Source: Thermoprotei archaeon (GTDB taxonomy: Archaea > Thermoproteota > Methanomethylicia > Nezhaarchaeales > WYZ-LMO8). From it: 5,337 nt of DNA. The translations under genes and the position numbers were made by a program. The notes below the pieces were generated by a model. That model saw only the letters and a list, made by a program, of their open reading frames with translations. It ran no database searches and was not told the DNA's origin. Every line of letters starts with the position of its first letter. Positions within the stretch are counted from its first letter, which is position 1. The stretch is taken from the NCBI GenBank assembly GCA_003650865.1, contig QMSN01000081.1, forward strand, positions 1-5,337, in the 5' to 3' direction. Below are positions 1 through 5,298 of this stretch, one piece after another.

Positions 1-797
1 AGCGCTTGAGGAAGAACATCTCCCTCCCCCTTCGAGGTGCCTCCTGAGACTATGGTGAAGTGGGAGAGGGATAACGCCTTCTCGATGATGCTCGAAAGAG
101 CTAGGGGGTCGTCTGGAGCTATGCCCATAAGGATAGGGCGGCAACCGAGCAGGGTCAAGTAGCTCGATAATACGTAGGAGTTGACGTCGTAAACCTTGCC
201 CTCGTCAAGGGGCAAGCCTACATCAACCAGCTCAAGCCCAGTCGACAAGACCGCTACGAGAGGCTTCTCGAAAACCTCAACCTCCTTGTAGCCGGAGGAG
301 GCAAGCAACGCCACTTCTCTAACGCCTATCTTAGCGCCCTTCTTAGCGATTAAGGAGCCCTTGGGCACGTCAGAGCCGACGGTAACTACATTTTGTAGAG
401 GAGCTACTGGCCTATACACGTACACGTAGTTATCCTCAACCTTTACATCCTCCACCATGACCACTGCGTTGGCACCCCTAGGTAGAGGAGCTCCAGTTGG
501 TATGTACGCGCATTCCCCTCTACCAATGGCTATTGAGGGCTTCATCCCCATGCTCACAGAGCCTATGAGTAGGAGTCTTGCAGGGTTTTGGTCAGACGCT
601 ACGAAGGTGTCCTCAGCTTTAACAGCATAGCCGTCTCGGCTACTCCTATTAAAGGGTGGGAGGGCGACGTTGCAATGCACATCCCTCGCCAGCACCCTGC
701 CGAGGGATTCCCTTAAGTGGACTACTTCAACCCCCAAGTTAAGCTTAAACTTCTTAAGTCTCTCTTGAGCCTCTTCAAGGCTTACCAACTTAAACAT
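1..797 (-). CDS. moeA: MoeA-type molybdopterin molybdenumtransferase, second paralogue (partial; 3' end outside window)
   Basis: This enzyme inserts molybdate (or tungstate) into adenylylated molybdopterin in the last step of molybdenum-cofactor synthesis in the cytoplasm. I translated 265 residues by hand, from an ATG at 797 to the window edge. Family motifs in order are PPFNRSSRDGYA (about 47-58, catalytic Asp55), PTGAPLP (100-106), NAVVMVE (110-116), GSDVPKG (141-147), LSTGLEL (184-190), APDDP (227-231) and the MogA-like SGGTSKGEGD (251-260). Family members are usually about 400 residues, or longer when a periplasmic-binding-protein-like domain is fused at the C-terminus, so at least a third is missing. 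The start is fixed by GGAGGT nine bases upstream, inside the end of the preceding moeA, with a 16 bp overlap that implies co-transcription and translational coupling. Position 54 is Arg and 53 is Ser, where the family normally has a hydrophobic residue and Ala (SAMDGYA or SAVDGYA). The family is clear. Whether it prefers Mo or W cannot be read from the sequence. Confidence 0.93.
   Translation of the reverse strand, partial: MFKLVSLEEAQERLKKFKLNLGVEVVHLRESLGRVLARDVHCNVALPPFNRSSRDGYAVKAEDTFVASDQNPARLLLIGSVSMGMKPSIAIGRGECAYIPTGAPLPRGANAVVMVEDVKVEDNYVYVYRPVAPLQNVVTVGSDVPKGSLIAKKGAKIGVREVALLASSGYKEVEVFEKPLVAVLSTGLELVDVGLPLDEGKVYDVNSYVLSSYLTLLGCRPILMGIAPDDPLALSSIIEKALSLSHFTIVSGGTSKGEGDVLPQA
604..635. 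repeat. 32-nt segment nearly identical to 1818-1849 (MoeA DGYAVKAEDT codons)
   Basis: This segment matches 1818-1849 at 31 of 32 positions in the same orientation; the single difference is a synonymous third-position C/T. It encodes DGYAVKAEDT in both MoeA paralogues. The codons just outside it encode different residues (SSR versus SAV before it, FVAS versus FGAS after it). It is part of the coding sequence and not a mobile repeat. Confidence 0.85.
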
Positions 798-2032
798 CTC
801 ATTAAACCTCCGAGCAAGTATACGTCGACTAGCTCCCCTTCACCCACGAAGTCCACGTCCTCCTTAAGAACAACGTAGCCCTGAGCCTTACATAGGCTAC
901 TTATAACGCCAGATCCACTTGCCGTTATAGGCTCTGCCTCCAAGCCGTCTTCACCCCTTAATACTCGAACTCTCACGTAAACCCTCTTGCCCAAGTCGCC
1001 CGCGAGCCTTCTCCTCAACTTGGCCTTAAAGCTCGGCGTGGACAAGTCTTCTGCAAGCTTATACATCGACCTAATGAGGGGGGAGACTAGAGTTATGAAG
1101 GAGAAGAAAGCAGCTACAGGGAACCCAGGTAGACAGACCACAGGTTTACCTTCAACGTTGAAAGCAGCTGTAGGCATGCCGGGCTTCATGGCTACGCCGT
1201 GAAACAACTTGATACCCCTCTCCTCTAAGACCCTTGGGACTATGTCGAGGGATCCTACCGACGAGCCACCTATGAAAAGTACTAGGTCGAAGTGTCTAAG
1301 GCCATACTCTAGAGCTTCGAGAAGCTCCTCCCTCGAGGAGCTTATGGGCGATTTCGAGTAGATCTCGGGTTTACATCCCTCACTTAGCGCTAGACCGTAG
1401 ATTATGTAGCTGGTGGAGTCGTATATCTTGAAGTTGTAGAGTTCACAACCTACCTTCAAGACCTCTTCCCCTGTGCTCACTATTAGAGCTCTAGGCTTTC
1501 TAAACACCGGTATTGACGTTAAGCCGCATGCCGCTGCCAACCCCACGTGGTGAGGCTCTATGATTACGCCCCTCCTTATGATGACTTCCCCTTTCTTCAC
1601 GTCCTCCCCTTCCCTCGACACATTTTTCATTGGCGTGAGGGGCGTGTAGACCTCTAAGTTGCCATTCCTCTCAGACGAATGTTCAAGCATGACCACTGCG
1701 TCGAAGGGCTCTGGTATGGGGTAGCCTGTTGAGATTCTATACGCAAAGCCACTCCCTAAGACTTTGGCTGGATCGTCAACGACTTTGAGGACCCTAGGGC
1801 TGTGAGGAGAGGCGCCAAAGGTATCCTCAGCTTTAACAGCATAGCCGTCAACGGCAGACCTGTTGAAGTGAGGGACATTAATTGGCGAGACCAAGTCTAC
1901 AGCGGATACCCTTCCATAAGCCTCGGTCAAGGGGACTTCCTCTACTGGCAGCTCCACGCTGAAGGAGCTTAAAAGCCTCTTAACGGCCTCATCGACCTTA
2001 ACAAGCTTTTTAAACCCATATCGACCAACCAT
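782..2032 (-). CDS. moeA: MoeA-type molybdopterin molybdenumtransferase, complete
   Basis: This 416-residue protein has the usual MoeA length (the E. coli enzyme is about 411). It should insert Mo or W into adenylylated molybdopterin. The N-terminal domains I/II cover about 1-178, with HFNRSAVDGYAVKAEDTF at 55-72 (catalytic Asp62), STGYPIP (101-107), DAVVMLE (111-117) and REGEDVKKGE (140-149). The MogA-like domain III covers about 179-325, with VSTGEE (185-190), IGGSSVGSLD (254-263), AMKPGMP (281-287) and CLPGFPVAA (300-308). The beta domain IV covers about 330-408. It is the first gene of a minus-strand pair and overlaps the second moeA by 16 bp. The ATG at 2032 is the natural start: coding begins with the expected helix and no Shine-Dalgarno precedes it, so the transcript may be leaderless or short-leadered. 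Oddities: the acidic DDP motif before domain III's central strand, kept in the paralogue, is replaced by SISSS (229-233), and the usual PGKP is PGMP. Family assignment is secure; metal preference is unknown. Confidence 0.95.
   Translation of the reverse strand: MVGRYGFKKLVKVDEAVKRLLSSFSVELPVEEVPLTEAYGRVSAVDLVSPINVPHFNRSAVDGYAVKAEDTFGASPHSPRVLKVVDDPAKVLGSGFAYRISTGYPIPEPFDAVVMLEHSSERNGNLEVYTPLTPMKNVSREGEDVKKGEVIIRRGVIIEPHHVGLAAACGLTSIPVFRKPRALIVSTGEEVLKVGCELYNFKIYDSTSYIIYGLALSEGCKPEIYSKSPISSSREELLEALEYGLRHFDLVLFIGGSSVGSLDIVPRVLEERGIKLFHGVAMKPGMPTAAFNVEGKPVVCLPGFPVAAFFSFITLVSPLIRSMYKLAEDLSTPSFKAKLRRRLAGDLGKRVYVRVRVLRGEDGLEAEPITASGSGVISSLCKAQGYVVLKEDVDFVGEGELVDVYLLGGLMRCLSW
806..811 (-). promoter_or_regulatory. 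Shine-Dalgarno site for the downstream moeA paralogue
   Basis: Read on the minus strand this is GGAGGT, nine bases before the ATG at 797. It lies within the last codons (Gly-Gly-Leu) of the upstream moeA. It decides the start of the second gene and suggests that its translation is coupled to that of the first. Confidence 0.75.
1818..1849. repeat. 32-nt segment nearly identical to 604-635
   Basis: This is the second copy of the DGYAVKAEDT-coding segment, inside the complete moeA. It differs from 604-635 only by one synonymous base. It may reflect a local gene-conversion tract, or strong constraint plus shared codon preference. Confidence 0.85.
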
Positions 2033-2065
2033 GATTATACACTAATTCGTAAGAGAGAGGAAGCT

Positions 2066-2076
2066 CATAATAAATC
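2066..2076. promoter_or_regulatory. Possible shared box-A-like element in the moeA/ubiX divergent region
   Basis: The AT-rich core ATAATAAAT (2067-2075) is the only TATA-like stretch in the 63 bp between the divergent moeA and ubiX starts. Its centre is 25 bases before the ubiX ATG, the spacing expected for a leaderless archaeal transcript, and ubiX has no clear Shine-Dalgarno. Read on the minus strand it is ATTTATTAT, which would place a start about 13 bases before moeA. This is inference from spacing and composition. Confidence 0.4.
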
Positions 2077-2095
2077 TGGCGAAGCTGGGTTAAGC

Positions 2096-2650
2096 ATGAG
2101 GTTGATAGTGGCGATTACAGGTGCTAGTGGAGTCATCTATGGAGTTAGACTTCTCGAAGTGCTTAAAGAGCTGGGCGGCCATGAGGTGTACCTAATAGTC
2201 ACGAAGAGTGCCCTCAAGATCCTACATCACGAACTTGACATGAGCTTAAAGGAGCTAGAAGAGCTTTGCGATAAGCTCTACAGCGAGGACTTATTGGAAG
2301 CTCCTGTAGCTAGCGGATCCTTCCTAGTGGACGCCATGGTCGTAATCCCTTGTAGCATGAAGACCTTGGCGGCAATAGCTAATTGTTACTCAAGCAATCT
2401 AGTTGCTAGAGCGGCTGAAGTCACATTAAAGGAGAGGAGGAGGCTCATAGTAGTCCCCCGCGAAACCCCTCTCACCGCGGCGCACATAAGGAACATGCTC
2501 AGGGTGACTGTCATGGGTGGAGTGGTGCTTCCAGCTTGCCCCGCGTTTTACCATAAGCCTAAGAGCGTTAGAGAAATCGTGGACTTCGTCGTAGGCAAGG
2601 TGCTAGACCTATTAAATATAAGACACAACATCTTCAAACGGTGGGAATAA
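2096..2650 (+). CDS. ubiX: UbiX-family flavin prenyltransferase
   Basis: This 184-residue flavoprotein should transfer a dimethylallyl group from dimethylallyl monophosphate to FMN, giving prenylated FMN, the cofactor of UbiD-family decarboxylases. It has the flavin-binding AITGASGVIYG near the N-terminus (6-16), VVIPCSMKTLAAIA (82-95), NLVARAAEVTLKERRRL (101-117), VVPRETPL (119-126), HIRNML (130-135) and the C-terminal LPACPAFYHKPKS (145-157). These match the whole UbiX/Pad1 signature, and the length is normal. No partner decarboxylase gene is in the window. In archaea, known uses include the UbiD-like anhydromevalonate phosphate decarboxylase of the modified mevalonate pathway. The gene stands alone on the plus strand, divergent from moeA. 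The ATG at 2096 leads directly into the first Rossmann strand, so it is the right start. No Shine-Dalgarno is evident, and a TATA-like element 25 bases upstream suggests a leaderless message. Confidence 0.95.
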   Translation: MRLIVAITGASGVIYGVRLLEVLKELGGHEVYLIVTKSALKILHHELDMSLKELEELCDKLYSEDLLEAPVASGSFLVDAMVVIPCSMKTLAAIANCYSSNLVARAAEVTLKERRRLIVVPRETPLTAAHIRNMLRVTVMGGVVLPACPAFYHKPKSVREIVDFVVGKVLDLLNIRHNIFKRWE

Positions 2651-2654
2651 ATGG

Positions 2655-2672
2655 GTTACTGTAACATTTTTT
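2655..2672 (+). terminator. Dyad plus T6 run after ubiX, candidate terminator
   Basis: Five bases after the ubiX stop lies the perfect dyad GTTAC-T-GTAAC (2655-2665), followed by a run of six T (2667-2672). T-rich tracts are the main intrinsic termination signal in archaea, so the T run could end the ubiX transcript. The dyad has a one-base centre, too short to fold as a normal hairpin loop, so it may be unrelated or a protein-binding site. Confidence 0.4.
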
Positions 2673-2698
2673 CCGTACTATGTATAGCCTAGTAGCCG

Positions 2699-2705
2699 TT
2701 TAAAT
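2699..2705 (+). promoter_or_regulatory. Box-A-like promoter element for the redoxin-nrdD operon
   Basis: TTTAAAT resembles the archaeal TATA box (box A). A start about 26 bases from its centre would fall near 2726-2730, giving a leader of roughly 20 bases that still contains the GGGGGT ribosome-binding site of the redoxin gene. It follows a T-run terminator candidate, which fits a new transcription unit. The evidence is position and composition only. Confidence 0.45.
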
Positions 2706-2706
2706 C

Positions 2707-2719
2707 ACTCTTCAAGAGT
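2707..2719. promoter_or_regulatory. Perfect 13-bp dyad between box A and the inferred start site, possible operator
   Basis: ACTCTT-C-AAGAGT is a perfect inverted repeat with a single central base. It begins one base after the box-A-like element and ends before the inferred transcription start, where many archaeal repressors bind. No regulator gene is in the window, so a link to a specific factor cannot be made. Confidence 0.35.
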
Positions 2720-2732
2720 AAAGAGAGGTGCA

Positions 2733-2738
2733 GGGGGT
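2733..2738 (+). promoter_or_regulatory. Shine-Dalgarno site for the redoxin GTG start
   Basis: GGGGGT ends nine bases before the GTG at 2748, a suitable distance for ribosome binding. It supports the GTG start over the internal ATG at 2775, which would remove the first strand and leave the CxxC motif at the extreme N-terminus. It sits in the loop of a weak CAGG/CCTG hairpin (2731-2742). Confidence 0.5.
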
Positions 2739-2747
2739 CCTGGAGAG

Positions 2748-3008
2748 GTGAGAGTTAAGCTCTACGTATCGCCGATGTGTCCGAGGTGCGAGATGCTCAA
2801 GAGAGCTTTAAAAGAGATGAACGTTGAGTACGAAGTCCTCGATATCTCCAATAGCGATGTAATGGCCGATCTAGTCATGAGAGATATATTTTTAACTGAG
2901 ACACCAGCTCTCGAAGTTGGTGACCACGTGTTTTTTGCATCAGATTTATTTAATGGCGACCACCTGCTGGTCGACAAGTTGCGTGAGGTAATTAAAGGGA
3001 GGGAGTGA
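2748..3008 (+). CDS. Small glutaredoxin/thioredoxin-fold protein, probable electron donor of NrdD
   Basis: This 86-residue protein has the minimal redoxin fold: a first strand MRVKLYVSP, the redox motif CPRC (Cys11, Cys14), a helix (about 14-24), a second strand around VEYEVLDIS, and the TPAL cis-proline motif (52-55) followed by the short strand EVGDHVFF. A C-terminal helix covers about 72-84. There is no signal peptide or membrane segment, so it is cytoplasmic. It starts with GTG and stops only three bases before nrdD, whose ribosome-binding site lies inside its last codons. The two are therefore almost certainly co-transcribed and coupled. Some class III ribonucleotide reductases take electrons from a redoxin instead of formate, and small NrdH- or glutaredoxin-like proteins encoded next to nrdD fill this role in other organisms. 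The fold call is firm; the partnership is inferred from context. It could also serve as a general disulfide reductase. Confidence 0.88.
   Translation: MRVKLYVSPMCPRCEMLKRALKEMNVEYEVLDISNSDVMADLVMRDIFLTETPALEVGDHVFFASDLFNGDHLLVDKLREVIKGRE
2998..3002 (+). promoter_or_regulatory. Shine-Dalgarno site for nrdD inside the redoxin gene
   Basis: GGAGG lies nine bases before the GTG at 3012, within the codons for the final Gly-Arg-Glu of the redoxin. A second weaker purine site (GAGGA, 3007-3011) directly abuts the start. The arrangement fixes the GTG as the nrdD start and implies translational coupling. Confidence 0.65.
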
Positions 3009-3011
3009 GGA

Positions 3012-5288
3012 GTGGCTAAGAGAGGTAGGAAGGAGGCTTTGAAGGTCAAGCAGGCCACATTAGAGGCTTGGCTTAAGGCAGTCTCTTACTACGTAGCTGG
3101 GAAGCCCGTCGTTAGGACTTCAGATGGCTACATGGTTCCCTGGAACAGGTCTGCTATAGTCAAGCAGCTTCTTAGAGAGACCAAGCTAGCTGAGGAGTTC
3201 TTCGATATACCACCCATAAGTGTTAGAGAAGCTGAAGAGATAGCGCGTGAAGCTGAAAGAAGGATTCTCGAGATGAAGGCTAAATTTGTTAGTGGCGCGC
3301 TGATAAGAGAGATGGTTAACAACATTTTGCTTGAGAGGTCAGATAAACATCCTGAGTACATAATTTACAGGAACATACTGACTAGGGTTGGAGCTCCTGT
3401 TTATGATGCTTACCTGATAGACCTAGGCCTAGGGTTTGAGGCTAAGGAGAACGCCAACCTACAACCTAATGCCGAAACCGCACATAAGAAGAAGGCTGAC
3501 AAGCTGTCAAAGGAGGAGTACCTCCTCCTCTTGCACCCTAAAGTCGGTGATGCGCACCTCAAGGGTGACATACACATTCATGACTTGGAGTACTTCGGCG
3601 TTAGGCCTTTCTGTCAGGACTGGGATTTGAGGTACTTCTTCTACTACGGGCTTATGCCCGATGGAACAGGTCTCAAGACAAGCGTAGCTGGACCAGCTAA
3701 GCACCCTGAAGTGGCGGTGTTGCACAGCGTTAAGGTGCTGGCAGCAGCTCAGACAAACTTCGCTGGGGGGCAGGGCTTCTACAACTACAACGTGTTCATA
3801 GCGCCATACCTGAGGGGGTTGAGCTACAAGCAGGTGAAGCAACTGGCTCAGATGATGTTTTACGAGCTAACTCAAGCCTACGTAGCTAGAGGAGGACAGC
3901 TAGTCTTCTCCAATATACAGCTGACGCCCACAATACCTGAAATATGGAGGGACAAGCCTGTAGTCATGAAGGGACAAGTGGGCCCCGACACCTATGGCGA
4001 CTACGAGGAAGAGGCTAGGATGTTCTTCAGGGCCATATACGAAGTAGCGCTAGAAGGCGATTACTGGGGCAAGCCCTTCAACTTCCCCAAGCTAGAGGGA
4101 TACTTGACACCTGAGAGCCTAAGCGACGAGTTCTACGAGGACTGGCTACTAGTGCATGAAGTAGTGGCTAAGTTCGGAACTCCCTACTTCGACAACGCCA
4201 TACCCCCCTATAGAGGGTACGGAAAGGGGATATCTTGCTATCAGTGCTGCGCCTACACATTTACCGAGACCCCTGAAACCGACCCAGAGTTTAACGAAAA
4301 GATGTACTTCGTGGATGGCAAGCACTTCAGCATGGGGGCATGGCAGGTAGTAACCATAAATCTACCCAGGCTAGCATATCAAGCTAACGGGGACGATGAT
4401 AAGCTCGTGGAGCTCACCTTTAAGCTAATGGATCTATGCGTTGAGGTGTTCAAAGCCAAGAAGCGCTGGATGGAGAACATGATACGCTACAACAAGCTCC
4501 CCTTCGCCACTCAGAGGCCTCTAGACCCAAGAACAGGTAAGAGGGGGCCTTCAGCCGTTGACTTCGACGAGCTCATATACACCATAGGGATAGTTGGAGG
4601 AAACGAGATGGCCCAATGGCATACGGGCTACCAGCTCCACGAGCACGAGACAGCTGTTAGGCTCCTCGTCAAGCTCTTGATCGAGATGAAGAAGTACAAG
4701 GAGGAGCTTGAGAAGAAGCATGAAATGAAGTTAGCGCTAGCTAGAACACCTGCTGAGAGCTGTGCTCAGAGGCTCGCGGTCAGTGACTTGATCTCACCGC
4801 AATTCAAGGACAAAGCCGCTAGGGTTGTAAAGGGAGACGTGGAGACAGCCTTAAGGCTCCTAAAGGAGGGCATTCGAGATGTGCCTGTGTACTACACCAA
4901 TGGCACGCACGTATATGTCGGGGCACCTATAACCCTAGCTGAGAAGCTAAACATCGAGCACAAGTTCTTCCCACTGTTGAGTGGAGGCAACATATTCCAC
5001 GTATGGATGGGCGAGGCATATCCAGACCCCGAGGCTCTCTACAAGTTGACGTGGAAGATAGCTAAGACAAGTCAAGTAGGCTACTTCGCCTACACCAAGG
5101 ACTTAACGATATGCGAGGACTGCGGTGACGTGAGTGGAGGGATACTTGACCAGTGTCCACGATGCAACTCACCCAACGTGAGGTACTGGAGCAGGGTCAC
5201 AGGGTACTACCAGGAGGTTTCAGGCTGGAATGAAGCTAAGAAGAAGGAGCTCAAGGAGAGGTACAGGGTCGGGGTGCTAACGATATAG
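3012..5288 (+). CDS. nrdD: Anaerobic (class III) ribonucleoside-triphosphate reductase, large subunit
   Basis: This 758-residue glycyl-radical enzyme reduces ribonucleoside triphosphates to deoxy forms for DNA synthesis in the cytoplasm. After a basic N-terminal stretch (1-30), a divergent ATP-cone-like regulatory region spans about 31-130 (VVRTSDGYMVPWNRSAIV, then IREMVNNILLE). The ten-stranded barrel follows, with HIHDLEYF (188-195), RPFCQDWDLR carrying Cys201 (barrel cysteine), and the finger-loop cluster SCYQCCAY (Cys409, Cys412, Cys413) expected to hold the thiyl-radical cysteine. The C-terminal zinc site is CEDC...CPRC (Cys701, 704, 715, 718), followed by the glycyl-radical motif RVTGYYQ with Gly731. 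Length and motifs look complete; no intein interrupts it, although several archaeal nrdD genes carry one. It is the second gene of a tight operon behind a redoxin, which suggests a redoxin rather than formate as reductant. The radical SAM activase NrdG that must generate the glycyl radical is not encoded downstream on this strand within the window. Confidence 0.97.
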   Translation: MAKRGRKEALKVKQATLEAWLKAVSYYVAGKPVVRTSDGYMVPWNRSAIVKQLLRETKLAEEFFDIPPISVREAEEIAREAERRILEMKAKFVSGALIREMVNNILLERSDKHPEYIIYRNILTRVGAPVYDAYLIDLGLGFEAKENANLQPNAETAHKKKADKLSKEEYLLLLHPKVGDAHLKGDIHIHDLEYFGVRPFCQDWDLRYFFYYGLMPDGTGLKTSVAGPAKHPEVAVLHSVKVLAAAQTNFAGGQGFYNYNVFIAPYLRGLSYKQVKQLAQMMFYELTQAYVARGGQLVFSNIQLTPTIPEIWRDKPVVMKGQVGPDTYGDYEEEARMFFRAIYEVALEGDYWGKPFNFPKLEGYLTPESLSDEFYEDWLLVHEVVAKFGTPYFDNAIPPYRGYGKGISCYQCCAYTFTETPETDPEFNEKMYFVDGKHFSMGAWQVVTINLPRLAYQANGDDDKLVELTFKLMDLCVEVFKAKKRWMENMIRYNKLPFATQRPLDPRTGKRGPSAVDFDELIYTIGIVGGNEMAQWHTGYQLHEHETAVRLLVKLLIEMKKYKEELEKKHEMKLALARTPAESCAQRLAVSDLISPQFKDKAARVVKGDVETALRLLKEGIRDVPVYYTNGTHVYVGAPITLAEKLNIEHKFFPLLSGGNIFHVWMGEAYPDPEALYKLTWKIAKTSQVGYFAYTKDLTICEDCGDVSGGILDQCPRCNSPNVRYWSRVTGYYQEVSGWNEAKKKELKERYRVGVLTI

Positions 5289-5298
5289 CCTTAGGCTA
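5286..5298. repeat. 13-nt inverted repeat joining two convergent stop codons
   Basis: TAGCC-TTA-GGCTA is a perfect five-bp inverted repeat with a three-base centre. Its left end is the nrdD TAG stop and its right end is the complement of the TAG stop of the convergent minus-strand frame. It might contribute to bidirectional termination, but the stem is short and no T run follows on either strand within the window. Confidence 0.4.

Noticed and set aside
987..1202. Plus-strand 71-codon frame inside the complete moeA
   Set aside because: It is antisense to a well-conserved MoeA coding region, its composition looks like the complement of coding sequence, and it has no family motif or convincing ribosome-binding site.
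2651..2692. Possible 13-residue plus-strand leader peptide beginning at the ATG directly after the ubiX stop
   Set aside because: It has no ribosome-binding site of its own, crosses the T-run terminator candidate and precedes the inferred promoter of the next gene, so nothing supports translation.
2762..3058. Minus-strand 98-codon frame across the redoxin gene and nrdD start
   Set aside because: It is Ser/Thr/Leu-rich antisense sequence covering two recognised genes. It is a shadow frame.
3128..3842. Frames of 64-111 codons overlapping nrdD (minus 3128-3361, plus 3436-3630, minus 3507-3842)
   Set aside because: All lie within the continuous and strongly conserved NrdD coding region, and their low-complexity translations match no recognisable protein.
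3012..5288. Possible intein in nrdD
   Set aside because: Inteins are common in archaeal nrdD, so I checked. The barrel, finger loop, zinc site and glycyl-radical motif follow at normal spacing, with no inserted splicing or homing-endonuclease motifs.
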